64,000 nt of DNA from Megalopta genalis (GCF_051020955.1 NC_135014.1:28882242-28946241), one strand, 5' to 3'. Shown: positions 1-12,530, counted from the first letter of the stretch. Notes: generated from the letters alone by a model not told the origin. Made by a program: numbers and translations.

Positions 1-1320
1 AAAAGAATGAACAATTATGATACATCTTATTCGAGAAATGCAATATTAATTATGCCCGAAAACGGCACATTTCGAAGTTAAATTGAGCTTCGGCAGTAAC
101 CGTCGCGAACGCGAAAGCATTTTGGAACCGTGAACGCCATTTTTGCGTACACGCCTGTCGTCGTTGCCGAACAGGAATCGATGGTACGAACGCTATAATT
201 GTTCTTGTCCGATGCGAAACGTCGCATGCTGCCCGATCGAGTAGCATAAATTGTGATCGGACCGCGGAGAAACCGGGAGGAAAATAAAACGTAGCCGATT
301 CGGCATGGACCGATCCGATCCGTTCGTGTTTGTTCCTCTTGATTTTCTCCTGGACGTCCTGATGGCGGCTCGTTAACGTTAACTCGTTACTTTACAACAG
401 GCATGAATATAGAACGAAGGGGAATACGAACGGTGGCTTCAACCGTACATCCGGACGATATAAACGAGAAGTTGAACTTCCTCGAGAGCCGCCGATGAAC
501 GTTCCGAGTGTTCCGTCCAGCATCGATGGAACGCCCTTCAACCCCTTGTGCCCCCGCGGAAATATTTTCATCGGCGGTTTCCATGGGAAAAGGCAATGTA
601 AATCGCGTTGTCGAGAGAACAATGCCGCGAGAGATCGATGAAACCGCGGAACGCCGACGCGGAATGAACGAGTTTGTTCGACGAACAGGCGTTCGAAGGA
701 ATTCGATTCGGTGCCGCAGATAAATTGCGAATTAATTAGCCGGCCCGTCGAACGATAGTCGGGACAAAGGGTCCCGGGGGAACGCTCTCCCGAAATTGAA
801 GAACTTTCTCCGCCATCGATCGGAGACAAAGCCGGCGGCCGAGAGCCGGGTGATGCGATTTTGCGAGCGATCGATCCGTCGGATCGAGACGAGGTTTTGC
901 TCGAGCGAAGGATATTGCTCTATCGAACGAGCAGCTTCGAATCGAGGATCGACGGGGGCTGAAAGGAAGCCGCCGGAAATGGGTGGCCCGCCCGTCGAAG
1001 GGAAACTTTCTCTTATCCTTTTGATAACCGGGGAAACTTGACCGAGAAAGGGATCAGCCGGAAACGGATAATGTGATAAGGAAAAGAGTAATTCCTCGCC
1101 GGTGGGTGGCTACGACTTCGCGGCTCGGAATCGAATTATCTTTCGGTCCGTGCACACTCGGCAGGAAACCTAATTTCAGTCTTCCTGTCATGGGAACGTG
1201 CGCACCCTGTACCGCGACTCTTACGAGAACACGAATCGAACGAAACGAAACGAAACGAAACGAAACTCTGTGTGCCCCGTTTTTGCGACGATTGCCGGAG
1301 AAACGCTGCGCGAAACGATC
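1..1320. other. Stretch with no recognisable gene
   Basis: CpG-rich, non-repetitive sequence. The open frames on both strands are short, rich in Arg and Ser, and resemble no family I know. The only clear pattern is a pentamer run, (GAAAC)n, at about 1238-1266. Confidence 0.6.
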
Positions 1321-1322
1321 TA

Positions 1323-1534
1323 CAGTAATGTCTGTCTCTAATTGACGCCCGGATTGAGCCACAAGAATGGACAATTTGGGAAGAGGAGCCTTGCGAATTC
1401 GAGCCTTGCGGTTTATTTGTTATAGTTATAAATTGTCAACGATTATAAAAACGAGCCGGATAATCGTATCTCCTCTTCTCGAATTGTCCATTTTCGTGGA
1501 CAATCTGAGCGTCAATATGGGAGATATTATTGTG
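1323..1534. mobile_element. Foldback MITE (family A), full length
   Basis: Starts CAGTAATGTCT after a TA and ends in the degenerate inverted form. The two halves are inverted copies: the segment around GAATTCGAGCCTTGCGG on the left is mirrored by GAGCCGGATAATCG on the right, with GGACAATTTGGGAAGAGGAG mirrored by CTCCTCTTCTCGAATTGTCC. About a dozen relatives occur in the window. No coding capacity. The TA target and structure suggest a Tc1/mariner-type non-autonomous element, which is inference. Confidence 0.85.
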
Positions 1535-1543
1535 TTCGGTATA

Positions 1544-1633
1544 CAGTAATGTCTCTCTAATTGACGCTTGTCCAAATCCCAAATTGTCCATTTTCGTGCA
1601 GAATCCGAGCGTCGATTAGGGAGACGTTACTGT
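1544..1633. mobile_element. Foldback MITE (family A), deleted copy
   Basis: Has both ends (CAGTAATGTCTCTC and GGGAGACGTTACTG, flanked by TA) but lacks the central GC-rich stem and loop. It lies 10 bp after the previous copy. Confidence 0.8.
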
Positions 1634-2041
1634 ATTCGGTCGCGAAATTGTGAAATACGAATGTTAAATTGTGTCGCGGTCTTTTAAAATTGCTACGACT
1701 ATGGAAGACCGGGCCCAGCGACTCGGACGCTTTCAGCAGAACAGTCGGGATTTTGCGAATGACCGACGACTAAACTGACTATAAATACTATAATACAATC
1801 GCGTCCCGCGAATGATTATTGACTGATATTCTGTAACAATTGGTCGTCGTCGCAGAAGTCATTTTATCGATCGCACAAGTTGCCGAATCCCGGGCGCCGA
1901 ATCGTTTGTACAACGGAGTCTCTTCAATCTTGGAAGCAATTTTGTTCCGGCAAATTAGATGCTACCGAATCAAGGCCCATCAATCTCTCTTCCGGAAGAG
2001 CAGCCTAACGTCAGCAAGGGAGACATTACAGTATTCGGTCT

Positions 2042-2187
2042 ACAGCAATGTCTCCCTAATCGACGCCCAAATTGTGCAGAAAAATGGACAATCTGAGAAG
2101 AGGAGACACGATTATTCGAGCCTCGCGGCTCGTTTTTATAATCGTCGACAATCGGTAACTACAAAAAATAAACCGCAAGGCTCGTTT
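2042..2187. mobile_element. Foldback MITE (family A), right end lost
   Basis: Begins CAGCAATGTCTCCC and runs through the stem and loop, then stops at the GCAAGGCTCG of the right arm, where an unrelated 70-bp sequence takes over. A stray right end (GGGAGACATTACAG) lies just upstream at about 2019-2032. Confidence 0.75.
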
Positions 2188-2257
2188 CGAGATTTTCGCA
2201 TCGTCTGGAGGCGGTGGCCTGTTTCGTTGGTAACGTTGAAAGATTGAAATGCAAGTA
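2184..2257 (+). repeat. 70-bp MITE flank also found beside the Ino80 MITE
   Basis: This segment, including GGAGGCGGTGGCCTGTTTCG and GTTGAAAGATTGAAATGCAA, recurs in reverse complement at 35824-35893, also directly next to a family A MITE. The few differences are scattered, plus a small insertion. Confidence 0.8.
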
Positions 2258-2475
2258 CAGTAATGTCTCCCTTACTGACGCTCAGATTGTCCACTAAATT
2301 GGATAATTTGGGAAGAAGAGATACGATTATTCGAGCCTCGCGGCTCGTTTTTGTAATTGTCGACAACCAGTAACCGTAAAAAATGAACCGCAAGCCTCGA
2401 ATAATCGTATCCTCCTCTTCCCCAAATTGTCCATTTTCGTGCGCTAACCGAGCGTCAATTAGGGAGACTTTACTG
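2258..2475. mobile_element. Foldback MITE (family A), full length
   Basis: CAGTAATGTCTCCCTTACTG at the left, GGGAGACTTTACTG at the right, TA on both sides, and the usual long inverted arms around a short AT-rich loop near 2355-2370. Confidence 0.88.
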
Positions 2476-2758
2476 TACCGAGGAGCGCAGAGGCGCCGAC
2501 ACGATGTGAAAGCGGCAACGAAGAAAACAGTCGAAATAGTCGGAGGACGAGGATGCCGCGGGTAAGTCCGACTGGTATGACCTTGGAGGAAGGTTCCCCG
2601 AGCGAGGAGGGGCGTCGAAGGGCCCGCGAGCCCACATCGCCAGGAGAAACTGGGTAGCGAGACGGTGTAGATACGCGTAAGGAAGCGTAACGCCTACGTA
2701 GAGCCGAGCCTCTGACTCGCGACTTCCGGTCAAGCGGCAGGAAGCACGCTCGGTGCCT

Positions 2759-2810
2759 CTCCTCGCTGCCTATCCTCGCTGCCTATCCTCGCCGCCTATC
2801 CTCGCTGCTG
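2759..2810. repeat. 15-bp minisatellite
   Basis: About three and a half copies of a unit like CTCGCTGCCTATC. It sits in a CpG-rich stretch (2480-2980) where I see no gene. Confidence 0.75.
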
Positions 2811-2984
2811 CCACCGACGCCGACGCCGCGCCGGCTTCCAAGCGTCCGAGGACCTAGCCTCCAGGCTACGAAATATATTTCGATTTCGTCCCGAGCTTGG
2901 ACCAGCCCTGTCCAATAATTCCACGATTCTTCTTCCATTCAGCGACGACGAGGTAACTGGGTCGCGTATGGGCTAAATTTGGGC

Positions 2985-3520
2985 CAATCGTTTCGAGATA
3001 ATTTTCGCGATTTTCGACTGATTTCGACGATTTTTTGGTTAATTTTGGTAATTTTTTAGTTAGTTCTCGCGATTTTGAGCTAATTCTAGTGATTTTGTGT
3101 TAATTTTGCCGATTTTTGGGTTAATTTTGGTGATTTTGCGCTAATTCTGGTGATTTTGTGTAAAGTTTGTCGATTTTTGAGCTAATTTTTCCGATTTTGA
3201 GCTAATTTCATCGATTTTTAAGCTAATTTTGGTAATTTTTAGCCAATTTTGGTGATTTTGAGCTAATTTTGATAATTTTGTACTAATTCTGTCGAAATTT
3301 GAGCTAATTTTGGCGATCTTGAGCTAATTTTGTCGATTTTGTGCTGATTTTGGTGATTCTTAGCTCATTTTAACGATTTTGAGCCAGTTTGAGTGATTTT
3401 GAGCTAGTTTTGGCGATTTAGAGCTGATTTTGGTGATTTAGAGCTAATTTTGGTGATTTTCAGTCAATTTTAGTGACTTTGAGCTAATTTTGGTGATTCT
3501 GTGTGTTAATTTCATCGATT
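2985..3520. repeat. 20-bp minisatellite, degenerate
   Basis: About 26 imperfect copies of a unit close to GAGCTAATTTTGGTGATTTT, mostly spaced 20-22 bp, with GAT, TAA and TTTT steps that keep register. The plus strand is strongly T/G-rich. Outer units are more diverged than inner ones. No open frame. Confidence 0.9.
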
Positions 3521-3539
3521 TTTGAGATAGTTCTGCAGT

Positions 3540-5320
3540 ATTTCCAGGATTTTCCTGTGATATATACTTCTGGAATATTTCTTCTAATTACATCGTATTG
3601 TACAACATAAAAATCAATCTCAGTTTCTTTTTCGTAAGCTCCGCAAGTCGCGAAAGCAATTTCGACGATCCAAATGGAGAGCTTGCGAAAGAAAAAAAGA
3701 AGGAAAGAAAGAAAGAAGCAAAAAAGCCGAGATTACTTTCGCAACAGCCCAATAGCCTGTCGAACCGTTCGAAAAAGTCTTGGTCACCGTGGCCCGTGCA
3801 ACGAAACGAGTCAGCAAATACGAACAATAAGACCGCAGGATATTCGCCTAATCAATTCCGACGATATTGCAGCTGGTGGCCGTTAAACGTCTAGCAAAGC
3901 GTCAGCTTTCGGCGATTGAAAAGTTTGATATTCTCTTCGAATGTGCACGTCATGCGAGTGTTCATAATTGCTGGCGCGTCTCGTCCGACGGATTATAGTG
4001 ATTGGATCGTAAGGGACACCGGTTGAAAATACTCACAAAATATTCCAACACCCGATACATACATATAATACATACATCGCGCGGTTCAATTGCGATACGG
4101 TTGGCTATCGTGAATTCTCTATCGTCCCAGCCACCTCGAAGTACGTTCAAAACCGACCTAACTGTTCCAAAAAGTCTCGATTGTAACAATCGAACCGCTT
4201 GGTATACAAAAAGACGAAGAAACCCGACTAAATTAATAAAATAACGAAAATTAATAATATTATTATATTGATAAATTGTTTTAATAATAATTAAATAATA
4301 ATATTTTTTTTCAATAATAATATTATATTAATAAAATTAATAATTACTTATATTAATAATATAACGAAAGTTAAAAAAAGAAATGCATACGATAAAATAC
4401 TTTCTTCTTAATTTCGCCGTTACTTGGGATAAAAAGGAAATAAGAAATTTCTCCACTTTTTCGTCCGAGATTACGACGAGAATTTAAAAAAAAAAATGCA
4501 TTTGGCGATTCTCGGTAAAATTCGTTCCGCACGAATACGCGCGGTGCAATTCAAGCGGAAACGGACGAAAGCTACGGACAAGATCTTCCGCGTGCGTTTT
4601 CGAAGCGATTTCGTTTCCCAGAGGGAAGAGAGGGATCAATTCGGACGGCGAATTCGCGAGAGGAGTGGACCGAATGGACCAAACGAGCAGCGCGAGCGTC
4701 CGCCTCGGGTCCCTTCCGGGAAGGAGCCGGACGCGCCGCGTGCCCGATTAATTAACGTTTGATCCTCGTTATCGGGCGACGGGCTCGGCGTGGAAAGCGA
4801 CGAAAGTTTCGTGAACTCGTTTACGGGGCGCGCGCGGGCATAAACGAGACGCGCCGTAAACGAGACGGCTCGACCTGGTTGGACAAAAATGGCGAACAGA
4901 TCGATTTGTCGCAGCCGAATAGGCCCCCGGTCGAACGGATCCGTTCGCGGCCCGAGCTCGTTTCGACGGCTCTCCCGGGGTTCCTTTCCTGGCGAACGAA
5001 CGGCGGGCCTCGCGTCGGTAAATATTATCAAGAGCGAGCGAGCGAGCGAGCTCTCAACGTAAATCTTGTTTTCCACGCGGCGGAATACAGTTACCCGAGG
5101 CAGAACGTTGAAGAACAGGTTTAACTCGCGACCACGGGCCCGAGACAAAGCTCCCGGTGGGGCCCGACAGGGCCCGTTGTCTCGCCACGGGGACAAATGG
5201 TGCCGTCGACGACACCGAAACACACCGGACTACACGGTTCGCTCTCGAACGAGCTCGTTTCTCGCGAAAACCGACTTCCTCGACCTTTTTTTGTCAAATT
5301 CCTTTTCCTCGTGGGTATGT
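3540..5320. other. Stretch with no recognisable gene
   Basis: AT-rich to 4500 with poly(A)-like runs at 3690-3725 and TAATAT repeats at 4240-4370, then CpG-rich from 4500 to 5300. The opposing open frames at 4636-5223 are Arg/Pro-rich and look like CpG-composition artefacts. Confidence 0.6.
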
Positions 5321-5324
5321 TACG

Positions 5325-5477
5325 ATTTTATTATTATTATTATTATATATATATTATATATATTACAATTATAATATTATAATATTATATTATTATTATA
5401 TTATTATATATGTGATTTTATATTATATTATATATATTATAATTATTATATTATAATATTATACTATTATTATATTA

Positions 5478-5539
<62 letters not shown>

Positions 5540-5577
5540 GAACGAATATATTTATATATATATATATATATATATAA

Positions 5578-5609
<32 letters not shown>

Positions 5610-5640
5610 AGAGAGAAAGAGAGAGAGAGAGAGAAACTTA
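5325..5640. repeat. Compound microsatellite (TTA)n, (TA)n, (GA)n
   Basis: Runs of TTA and TATA to about 5575, then a (GA)n tract at 5578-5634. The next 550 bases (5640-6200) show no gene; they include GGCCGCGGCCGCGGCC at about 5917. Confidence 0.9.
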
Positions 5641-6204
5641 AATAATTCCTTCTAAAACATATATTAATTCCATTAAAAGTAATTTTAAAATTTTTATTAA
5701 ATTTCAAACATCATTTTAAATTTCGAATTCGCGTTCCGCGACTCTCCGACGACGAACTCGCGACGACATAAATATTCAGGAAGATATTATTATATTATTT
5801 ATATATTCAGGAAGATCATCGCGGGCCAGGAGGTCCGTCGAAGTAAAAAAAAAGAAGGTTGGGTTCAATTAACGGCACCGGCGGAGCAGCGCGGCGTTTC
5901 AAGAAGAGGAAGCCACCGGCCGCGGCCGCGGCCGCGCCGAAATAAATGGAACGACGAGCCTTTTATTGCGAATTAGTCGATTCCAGAAACGCTCCAGTTC
6001 GAGAGCACTTCTCTGTGCTCAAGCTTTCTAGAAAGACCCGGGGGATTTCTAATTAACGGCTCGCTGGATCGCGAAACGATCGCGCCGTGATCTCTCGACC
6101 CTTCGCCGTTTGTTACGACTACCGTTTCGTCGGCGAAACGATTATCCGAGCTGAGTAAATCGTATCGGAGACACGCGAGACGCGTCGATATTCTTAGATA
6201 TTTT

Positions 6205-6960
6205 GAATCTCCATGATTTTTTCAAAATTTCGTGAAACGCGTTCGGATAACGGAGAACTCTATTTCACGCTCATAGATATACGCTGTGCGCTCTCTAACT
6301 AAATTATTAATTTGTATTATAAATTAATGTACTATATACATATGTATTAATATATATCTTTATGTATATATGTATTAATATATATCATTACGATTTTTCA
6401 GAATTTCGTGCAACGTATTCGAATAACAGAGAACTCTAGTTAACACTGCGCACTCTCTAACTAAATTATTAATTTGTATGAATATATATATAAATTAATC
6501 TATTATATACATATGTATATGTATATATGTATTAATATATATCATTACGATTTTTCAGAATTTCGTGCAACGTATTCGAATAACGGAGAACTCTAGTTAA
6601 CACTGCGCACTCTCTGACTAAATTATTAATTTGTATGAATATATATGAATTAATGTATTATATACATATGTATATGTGTATATGTATTAATATATACCAT
6701 TACGATTTTTCAAAATTTCGTGCAACGTATTCGAATAACGGAGAACTCTATTTAACACTGCGCACTCTCTAACTAAATTATTAATTTGTATGAATATATA
6801 TAAATTAATCTATTATATACATATGTATATGTATACATGTATTAATATATACCATTACGATTTTTCAACATTTCGTGCAACGTATTCGAATAACGGAGAA
6901 CTCTATTTTACACTGTACGCTCTCTAACTAAATTATTAATTTGTATCAATATATATATAA
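6205..6960. repeat. Tandem repeat with ~155-bp units
   Basis: Five units. Each carries ATTACGATTTTTCA, then TTTCGTGCAACGTATTCGAA, GAGAACTCTA, GCGCACTCTCTAACTAAATT and an AT-rich spacer. The marker recurs near 6212 (diverged), 6387, 6545, 6701 and 6854. The middle units are very alike, which suggests recent unequal exchange. Confidence 0.9.
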
Positions 6961-6982
6961 AATAATGATAAATGATAATACA

Positions 6983-7173
6983 CTAAATTCTCTCTAATCG
7001 ACGCTCAGATCGACGCACAAAAATCGACCATTTGGGAGGAGGAGACACGATCATTCTAACTATTATTCTAACGTAACTATAAAAAGGAGTCGCAAGGCTC
7101 GGATAATCGTATCTCCTTTCCCCTGAATTGTCCACTTTTGCGCGCAATCCGAGCGTCAGTTAGGGAGACATCG
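6983..7173. mobile_element. Foldback MITE (family A), degraded
   Basis: Recognisable from TCTCTCTAATCGACGCTCAG at the left and GAGCGTCAGTTAGGGAGACA at the right. The inner arms are partly deleted, and both terminal CAGTAATG boxes are mutated. Confidence 0.75.
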
Positions 7174-7179
7174 CCGCAA

Positions 7180-8690
7180 TAATAAACACAGACATCGTAG
7201 ATCCAGAACAATCGACGAAGAACATCGTTCCCGGTGTTCCGTCGAAAAGAGCCCGACGACGAACGATCTGTTTCCAATTTCGTGAAGAAAATGGCGTCGC
7301 AGGTTCGCTATAGTCGCGCGCGCTGTAGCGGGCGCGCCTGCGGAGTGGCAACGATCTTAACGAGACCCGGCCCGGCCCGCGAAAGTATGGCTGAAGGGGT
7401 CGATTTTCGTGAATTTGTAAGCGATTTGCAATTCTAATGTAGATAGAGGATCGTCGCCGCTCAGATCAGGGAGATTCGACGTGAGCGTGGCGTGTAATCC
7501 GCGGTAATCTTCATTGCCCGTAATTATTGAACAAAAGAAACAAAGAACTGTCCCCCTAATTGCACAGGCGGGATCGCACGGATCACGCGACCGCGTAAAG
7601 GAATTTCGCGTAACAGCTCGATAACGAAAATTGTCCTCCATTTTTGCTCGCTCGCCGCCCTTCCCCCCCGCCGCCCCTTGCCGGCGTCGTCTTTCTCCCG
7701 CTCAACCCTTCCTCTTGTTCACGACCGGAGTATATACGACGCTTCTGATTCACTTCGATCGCTCGATCATATCGGAGTCGTCGACCACGGATGTATACGC
7801 GCATATATCGAACGATACGCTTTCCGCTGCTTCGACACTAATTGGCCGCGTTAAAATCTCGCATCTGTCGTATCAGTAATCTCACGCGATACCGGTAGGC
7901 CTATAATTACCGAAAGATTAATTATAATTGGCGACGATCTGTCTCCGTTCTTCTAGACCGACCCCGTCCAAACACCCCGTCCCCCCTTTCTCTCTCTCTC
8001 CCACTCGCGCGCGCACCTCTTCCTCGATTCCGCCTCGATCCCGTCTCGGATCCGCCTCGATCTTGATGATTCCGGCAACGTTTTTTCAGTTGCCCTCCGC
8101 TGTTATCCTGTCCCAGGCCTGATCGTCGACACGCGACGATCCGGCCGCGCCACGGGACCGTATAGTTTCCACTTCTCGTCGGTTCTAATCGGCCCCGGGG
8201 ACCCGGCGGCAGACGGAATAATTAATCAACGGTCTGCTAAGCACCCTAATTCCCGACCGTCGATCGACGCCGCGACAAAAGTTGCCCGCTGTTACGAACA
8301 CAGTCGGAGAAATTGCCCGTGCGACTTCTCGTTCTTTCCAACAGGCGCGGAGATCCTTCTCTATGGCGCAACGTGTCTCTCGACGTACGCGGACGATGAT
8401 TATACCTTTTTTGTGATTCGTAGACTTTACGTGTTCCCGGGCAATCGTCGATCTTGCCGAGAGAAAGCGCGCGCGCGCGGCGCGATCGACGGATCGCACG
8501 CGAAATCGTTCGACGCGGCTGAAATGTTAGATTTGAACTCGAAAGGCGACTCTCTGAGGCGCTTATGGTTGTTGTATCACGTTCCAAAATCATTGTTGCA
8601 TTTATATTTCGTAGATAACTATGGCAAAATATGTGTTTGTGTTTAGAAACGGTTCGCGCAATCGAGCGACAAAATGGAAGCAGCGCGCGA
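7180..8690. other. Stretch with no recognisable gene
   Basis: CpG-rich single-copy sequence. Overlapping open frames at 8185-8734 on the minus strand are Arg/Ser-rich with no motif I recognise. Confidence 0.55.
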
Positions 8691-8696
8691 CGGAAA

Positions 8697-9171
8697 TTGG
8701 GTTGGCAACTAAGTAATTGCCCCGATTTGTTCAATGAAATAAAAAATTTTTCTTACTTGGAACGAAGTTTGATCTGTAATGTATTTTCCATTTTGTTCGA
8801 TGACCTTTCGCCGTCTCTCCGACAACTTGAAAATTCCACGCTCGTAGAAAGTCTGATCCTTTTCGGCCAAAAACTGAGTTAAGTGAGATTTTACAGCGTC
8901 GTCGTCGTTAAAAGTTTTACCACGAAGGGAGTTGACCAGGGATCGAAATAAGTGGTAATCCGATGGCGCGAGATCAGGGCTACACGGTGGGTGTAACATC
9001 GATTCCCAACCAATATCCATCAATTTTTGCCGAGTGGACAAAGACGCGTGCGGCCTAGCATTGTCCTGCTGGAAAATGACACCTTTACGATCGACCAATT
9101 CTGCTCGCTTTTCCTTGACCGCTGCATTCAATTTGTCCACTTGCTAACATTCACGGATAATAAAAAATAAC

Positions 9172-9203
<32 letters not shown>

Positions 9204-9291
9204 TTTATAATATAACATTTACGGATATCATAAAAATGGGAGTGAGAGACATCTATAACTGAAATCGGCAATTAGTTGCCAAACCAATATT
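8697..9291 (-). pseudogene. Internally deleted mariner transposon with transposase C-terminus
   Basis: The minus strand at 8709-9140 encodes about 143 residues of a mariner transposase. It includes the segment with the QQDNARPHA motif (second catalytic Asp) and SPDLAPSDYHLF (third Asp, DD34D spacing), then an intact C-terminus. Full mariner transposases are about 345 residues, so the N-terminal DNA-binding part and first Asp are gone. An ATA microsatellite (9170-9205) stands where they should be. The ends are inverted: TTGGGTTGGCAACTAAGTAA at 8697 and GCAATTAGTTGCCAAACCAA at about 9270. It is a non-autonomous relic. Confidence 0.9.
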
Positions 9292-9299
9292 TCAGCATC

Positions 9300-9990
9300 G
9301 AGCGTCGAAATGCCGCTTGAAATATCCAACCGCCTTATTACCAGAAAGTCGTCGTCGAGCGATTGAACAGCACGATTATCAAGAACATCGATACGATCGG
9401 ATGATAGAGCGACGAGAGAGAGAGAGAGAGCGAGAGAGAGACCATAAGCCGGCCACCCTCGTCGCCGGGCCAACCGTCGAAGTCATTTGCAACAGAATTT
9501 TTGGAAATTGCGTTGCGCCCTGGGCGACGCGGCCGGCGCATTAGGATTCAGGCCGCACACACGTCGGCGGATCTAATTATAATTAGGGGAGGATACGGGG
9601 TGGGATCGCGTCAGGTGCCGCGGTCGGTTCCAGAGCGTTGTCGCCGGCAATTACAGCGCGCCGCGTGCGGAATCGAACTCACTCTCCGGCTTTTATTTCG
9701 GCCCTGCGAAACGGGACGGGCTATACCATGCGGCACGACGGTCGCTATAGCACGGTGAACCGGCCACGAAATTAGCCGAGCGAAACGGTACACCTCCTCC
9801 GTTCGCCGGCGGCGAACGCGGCGACCAAGGCGGCGACGACGAAGGCAACGACGATCCACGGATTCGAGGAAGGAAGTCGTATTCGCGCGCGTTTAGAAGC
9901 CTTCGCTTATATTTGCATACGCTGCGTGACGTTCTACGGGGTGATCGCCTAAACTGCGAACTCCTCGGAACTACCGTTTCTACGGTGTAT
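9300..9990. other. Stretch with no recognisable gene
   Basis: CpG-rich sequence with a (GA)n tract at 9415-9440. Nothing else that I can support. Confidence 0.5.
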
Positions 9991-9994
9991 CCGA

Positions 9995-10312
9995 GAAATG
10001 TCTCGTAATCCGGAAATAGGGGATCCTCGGATTGTTTGGAGCAACTTTTTCCTTTGCGGAAATGCGATCCGAGGCTTCGTTTGCGAGTTATCGACGAAAA
10101 ACCGTGACCAATGTGAGGCGGGGGAGCCAATCGGCGGAACTGGGCTTCGCGCGCTCCTCGGCTGCACCGCCCCGCGCCAGCCGAGCTCGCCTCGTATTGG
10201 TCACTGGTTTTTCGTTAATAACTCGGGAACGGTGCCACGGAGAACAATTTTGTAAAGGAAAAAGTTGCTTCAAATGACCCCAGGAACCTCTCATCTCGGA
10301 TTGCGAGACATT
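9995..10312. mobile_element. Foldback repeat (family B)
   Basis: Left arm: ATGTCTCGTAATCCGGAAAT, then GGAGCAACTTTTTCCTTTGC and GAGTTATCGACGAAAAACCG. The right arm gives the inverted counterparts (TTTTTCGTTAATAACTCG, GGAAAAAGTTGCTTC, GATTGCGAGACATTTTTT). A GC-rich centre carries inverted halves of GTGACCAAT and ATTGGTCAC. Relatives lie at 29535 and 61483. Non-coding. Confidence 0.82.
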
Positions 10313-10339
10313 TTTTAGACATCCTGTGGAACGGCAGAA

Positions 10340-10640
10340 TTGCTTCGTCTCGGACGGTGGTCCATCTTCGAGGCACGAAGCAATATGCACTTTCTCAACG
10401 CGTTCAACGATTCTCTGATACGCCCCGCCTTTTTAAAAACGACGGTCCATCTTCGAGGCTCGAAGAAGATCGACAGAACCAAAGAAACGCTGCGACTATG
10501 AACTTTCTCGATTTGGTCAACGATTCTTCGTCACATTTTACAAAAGGTGAGTCGAGACTCGCGAAAAGAACCGTCACATCCGAAGAAACTGTGCAAACAT
10601 GAACTTCCTCGATATTTTCAACGATTGGAAAAGGTCTGCC
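10340..10640. repeat. Three degenerate ~100-bp direct repeats
   Basis: Three successive versions of a block ending ACTTTCTCAACGCGTTCAACGATTCT, ACTTTCTCGATTTGGTCAACGATTCT and ACTTCCTCGATATTTTCAACGATTGG (only the matching cores are meant; each continues differently). The phrase GGTCCATCTTCGAGGC also occurs twice (10358 and 10445). Confidence 0.6.
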
Positions 10641-10997
10641 CGTTGCGCGGTCACCGCTTTTTCGCTGCCTGTGCTCGTTGTTAAAACGTTTCCGATGCGA
10701 ACACGACGTTCCTCGTTCGTAAAACATCGAAACAATTGAGCGATCTATCGTACCCACGACTTTCCATAATAATTGCCCCGAGCATTTTCATTGGACGCGC
10801 GAGATCGCGGACAAGCGAACGCGTTAACCGACGATCGCGCGCGAACGAACGCCGCCGAAACTCGAAGAACGGGTCGAGTATGACCGATGTCTGAGTGTTT
10901 CGCGAAACCGGCAACGAGACCCGCCTAATATCCAGACCGTGACACGTATACAGGGTGACCCGCGTCGACGGTATTTCACTATAACGCTGCGGCGTTA

Positions 10998-11218
10998 CGG
11001 TAATGTCTCTCTAATTGACGCCCAGATTGCGCAGAACAATATCGACGATTTGGGAAGAGGAGATACGATTATTCGAGCCTTGCGACTCGTTTTTATACTC
11101 GTCGACAATCGATAACCATTAAAAAAAACGAGCAACAAGGCTCGAACAATCGTATCTTCTCTTCGAAAATCGTCCATTTTTGTGGACGATCCGAGCGTCG
11201 ATTAGAGAGACATTACTG
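10998..11218. mobile_element. Foldback MITE (family A), full length
   Basis: TA-flanked, left end CGGTAATGTCTCTC, right end GAGAGACATTACTG, long inverted arms with GACTCGTTTTTATA and AAAACGAGCAACAAGG around the loop at about 11095-11125. Confidence 0.88.
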
Positions 11219-11219
11219 T

Positions 11220-12178
11220 AATCCCTGGTACTCGAAACGGTTAACGTTGCGAAGCATCGAGCACGAAAGTTCGGCCGAAGATAACCATCGATCGGGCTCG
11301 AATTAGAGCGCGTACCGTGCGCGTACGCGTACGCGCAACATCAATTAACATTCGAAATGATTTCAAAAAACGTAATCGCCTCGCGACGCACAGTGTCGCA
11401 AAGGAATCGCATCGTCGGGTCTTCGTTCGTTAGCGCGGCGCGGCCTGGCCTAATTCCCCCGATTATCCGGAGCAATCGAACTGCGCGACTCTAGTCCGCC
11501 AAAGTTCCACTGGCCCAAAAGTTAATCGGCCGGCTCGATCGTTGGCTCGTTAATTGGCTGAATTTCAGTCGGTTATTCGTGGCCGTCCCGGCGGCCTCAC
11601 CTGTTGATTCTAGTGGATTGCTTCCTGCCCTGTCCACGGAAACATGGCTTTTTAACCAGAACGTTTCGGCTAGATCGCTGGAATCCCTCTTGCTCGCTCG
11701 GCCCGACGCGGCCCGACCCGGCTCGGCCCGGCCCGGTCCGGCCCGTAATGATATGAAAATTACGCGGAGTTTCGTCAGGTTTAATTAACGTCGCCCAACC
11801 GAACGCGAGCCTCCTCTATTCCCGTCACGCCAGGTTCAACGCTCCGGCCGGAGCATTCGTTGAAACGACAAGAGCTCTACTATGTTATTATCCTTATTTT
11901 TTGGGGAGCCCGAGACCCTTATCTCGGGAGTTACGATCTACAGGACGCATCGCTAATGCGCTCTGCGGATGTTTGTGCAATCACGGATCTCTAGGGAGTG
12001 GCTGCGCCGCTTTTTTCATCGGAGAAAAATAAAATTTAACGGGGCGATGGGGGGGAGGAGGGAGGGGGACTCTTAGACGATCGTGCGAACCGAAATCGCC
12101 CGCTAAGTACATAATCGGGAGAGCGAACGGTCGCACGGGACCTTTGCGGAGAAATTATATCGGGGAAAACGGCCGGGC

Positions 12179-12213
<35 letters not shown>

Positions 12214-12530
12214 CGGGCCCGCGCGAGTTACATTTACATTTTACACGGCCGATACCGCGGGGTTAACAGTCGCGTTAGAGGACCAAGAAAGACGGCCGCG
12301 TGAGAAAAATCTGTGTCAAACGGTAGAAAGCACTCGGGACAATGTATAACGATCTTGTAAATTAACACCGTGACGGATAGAAAACCGGTTCATTAATATG
12401 TATGAATGTAACTCGGCTTTTAATAACTCGGCCGACATTAAAATCGAGACGATTAAACGGTTCCTTTTTTTCGAGCCGCGGCCGTTCCCGTTTCCCACGA
12501 ACTTTGCACTCCAGAAACACAGAGAGAGAG

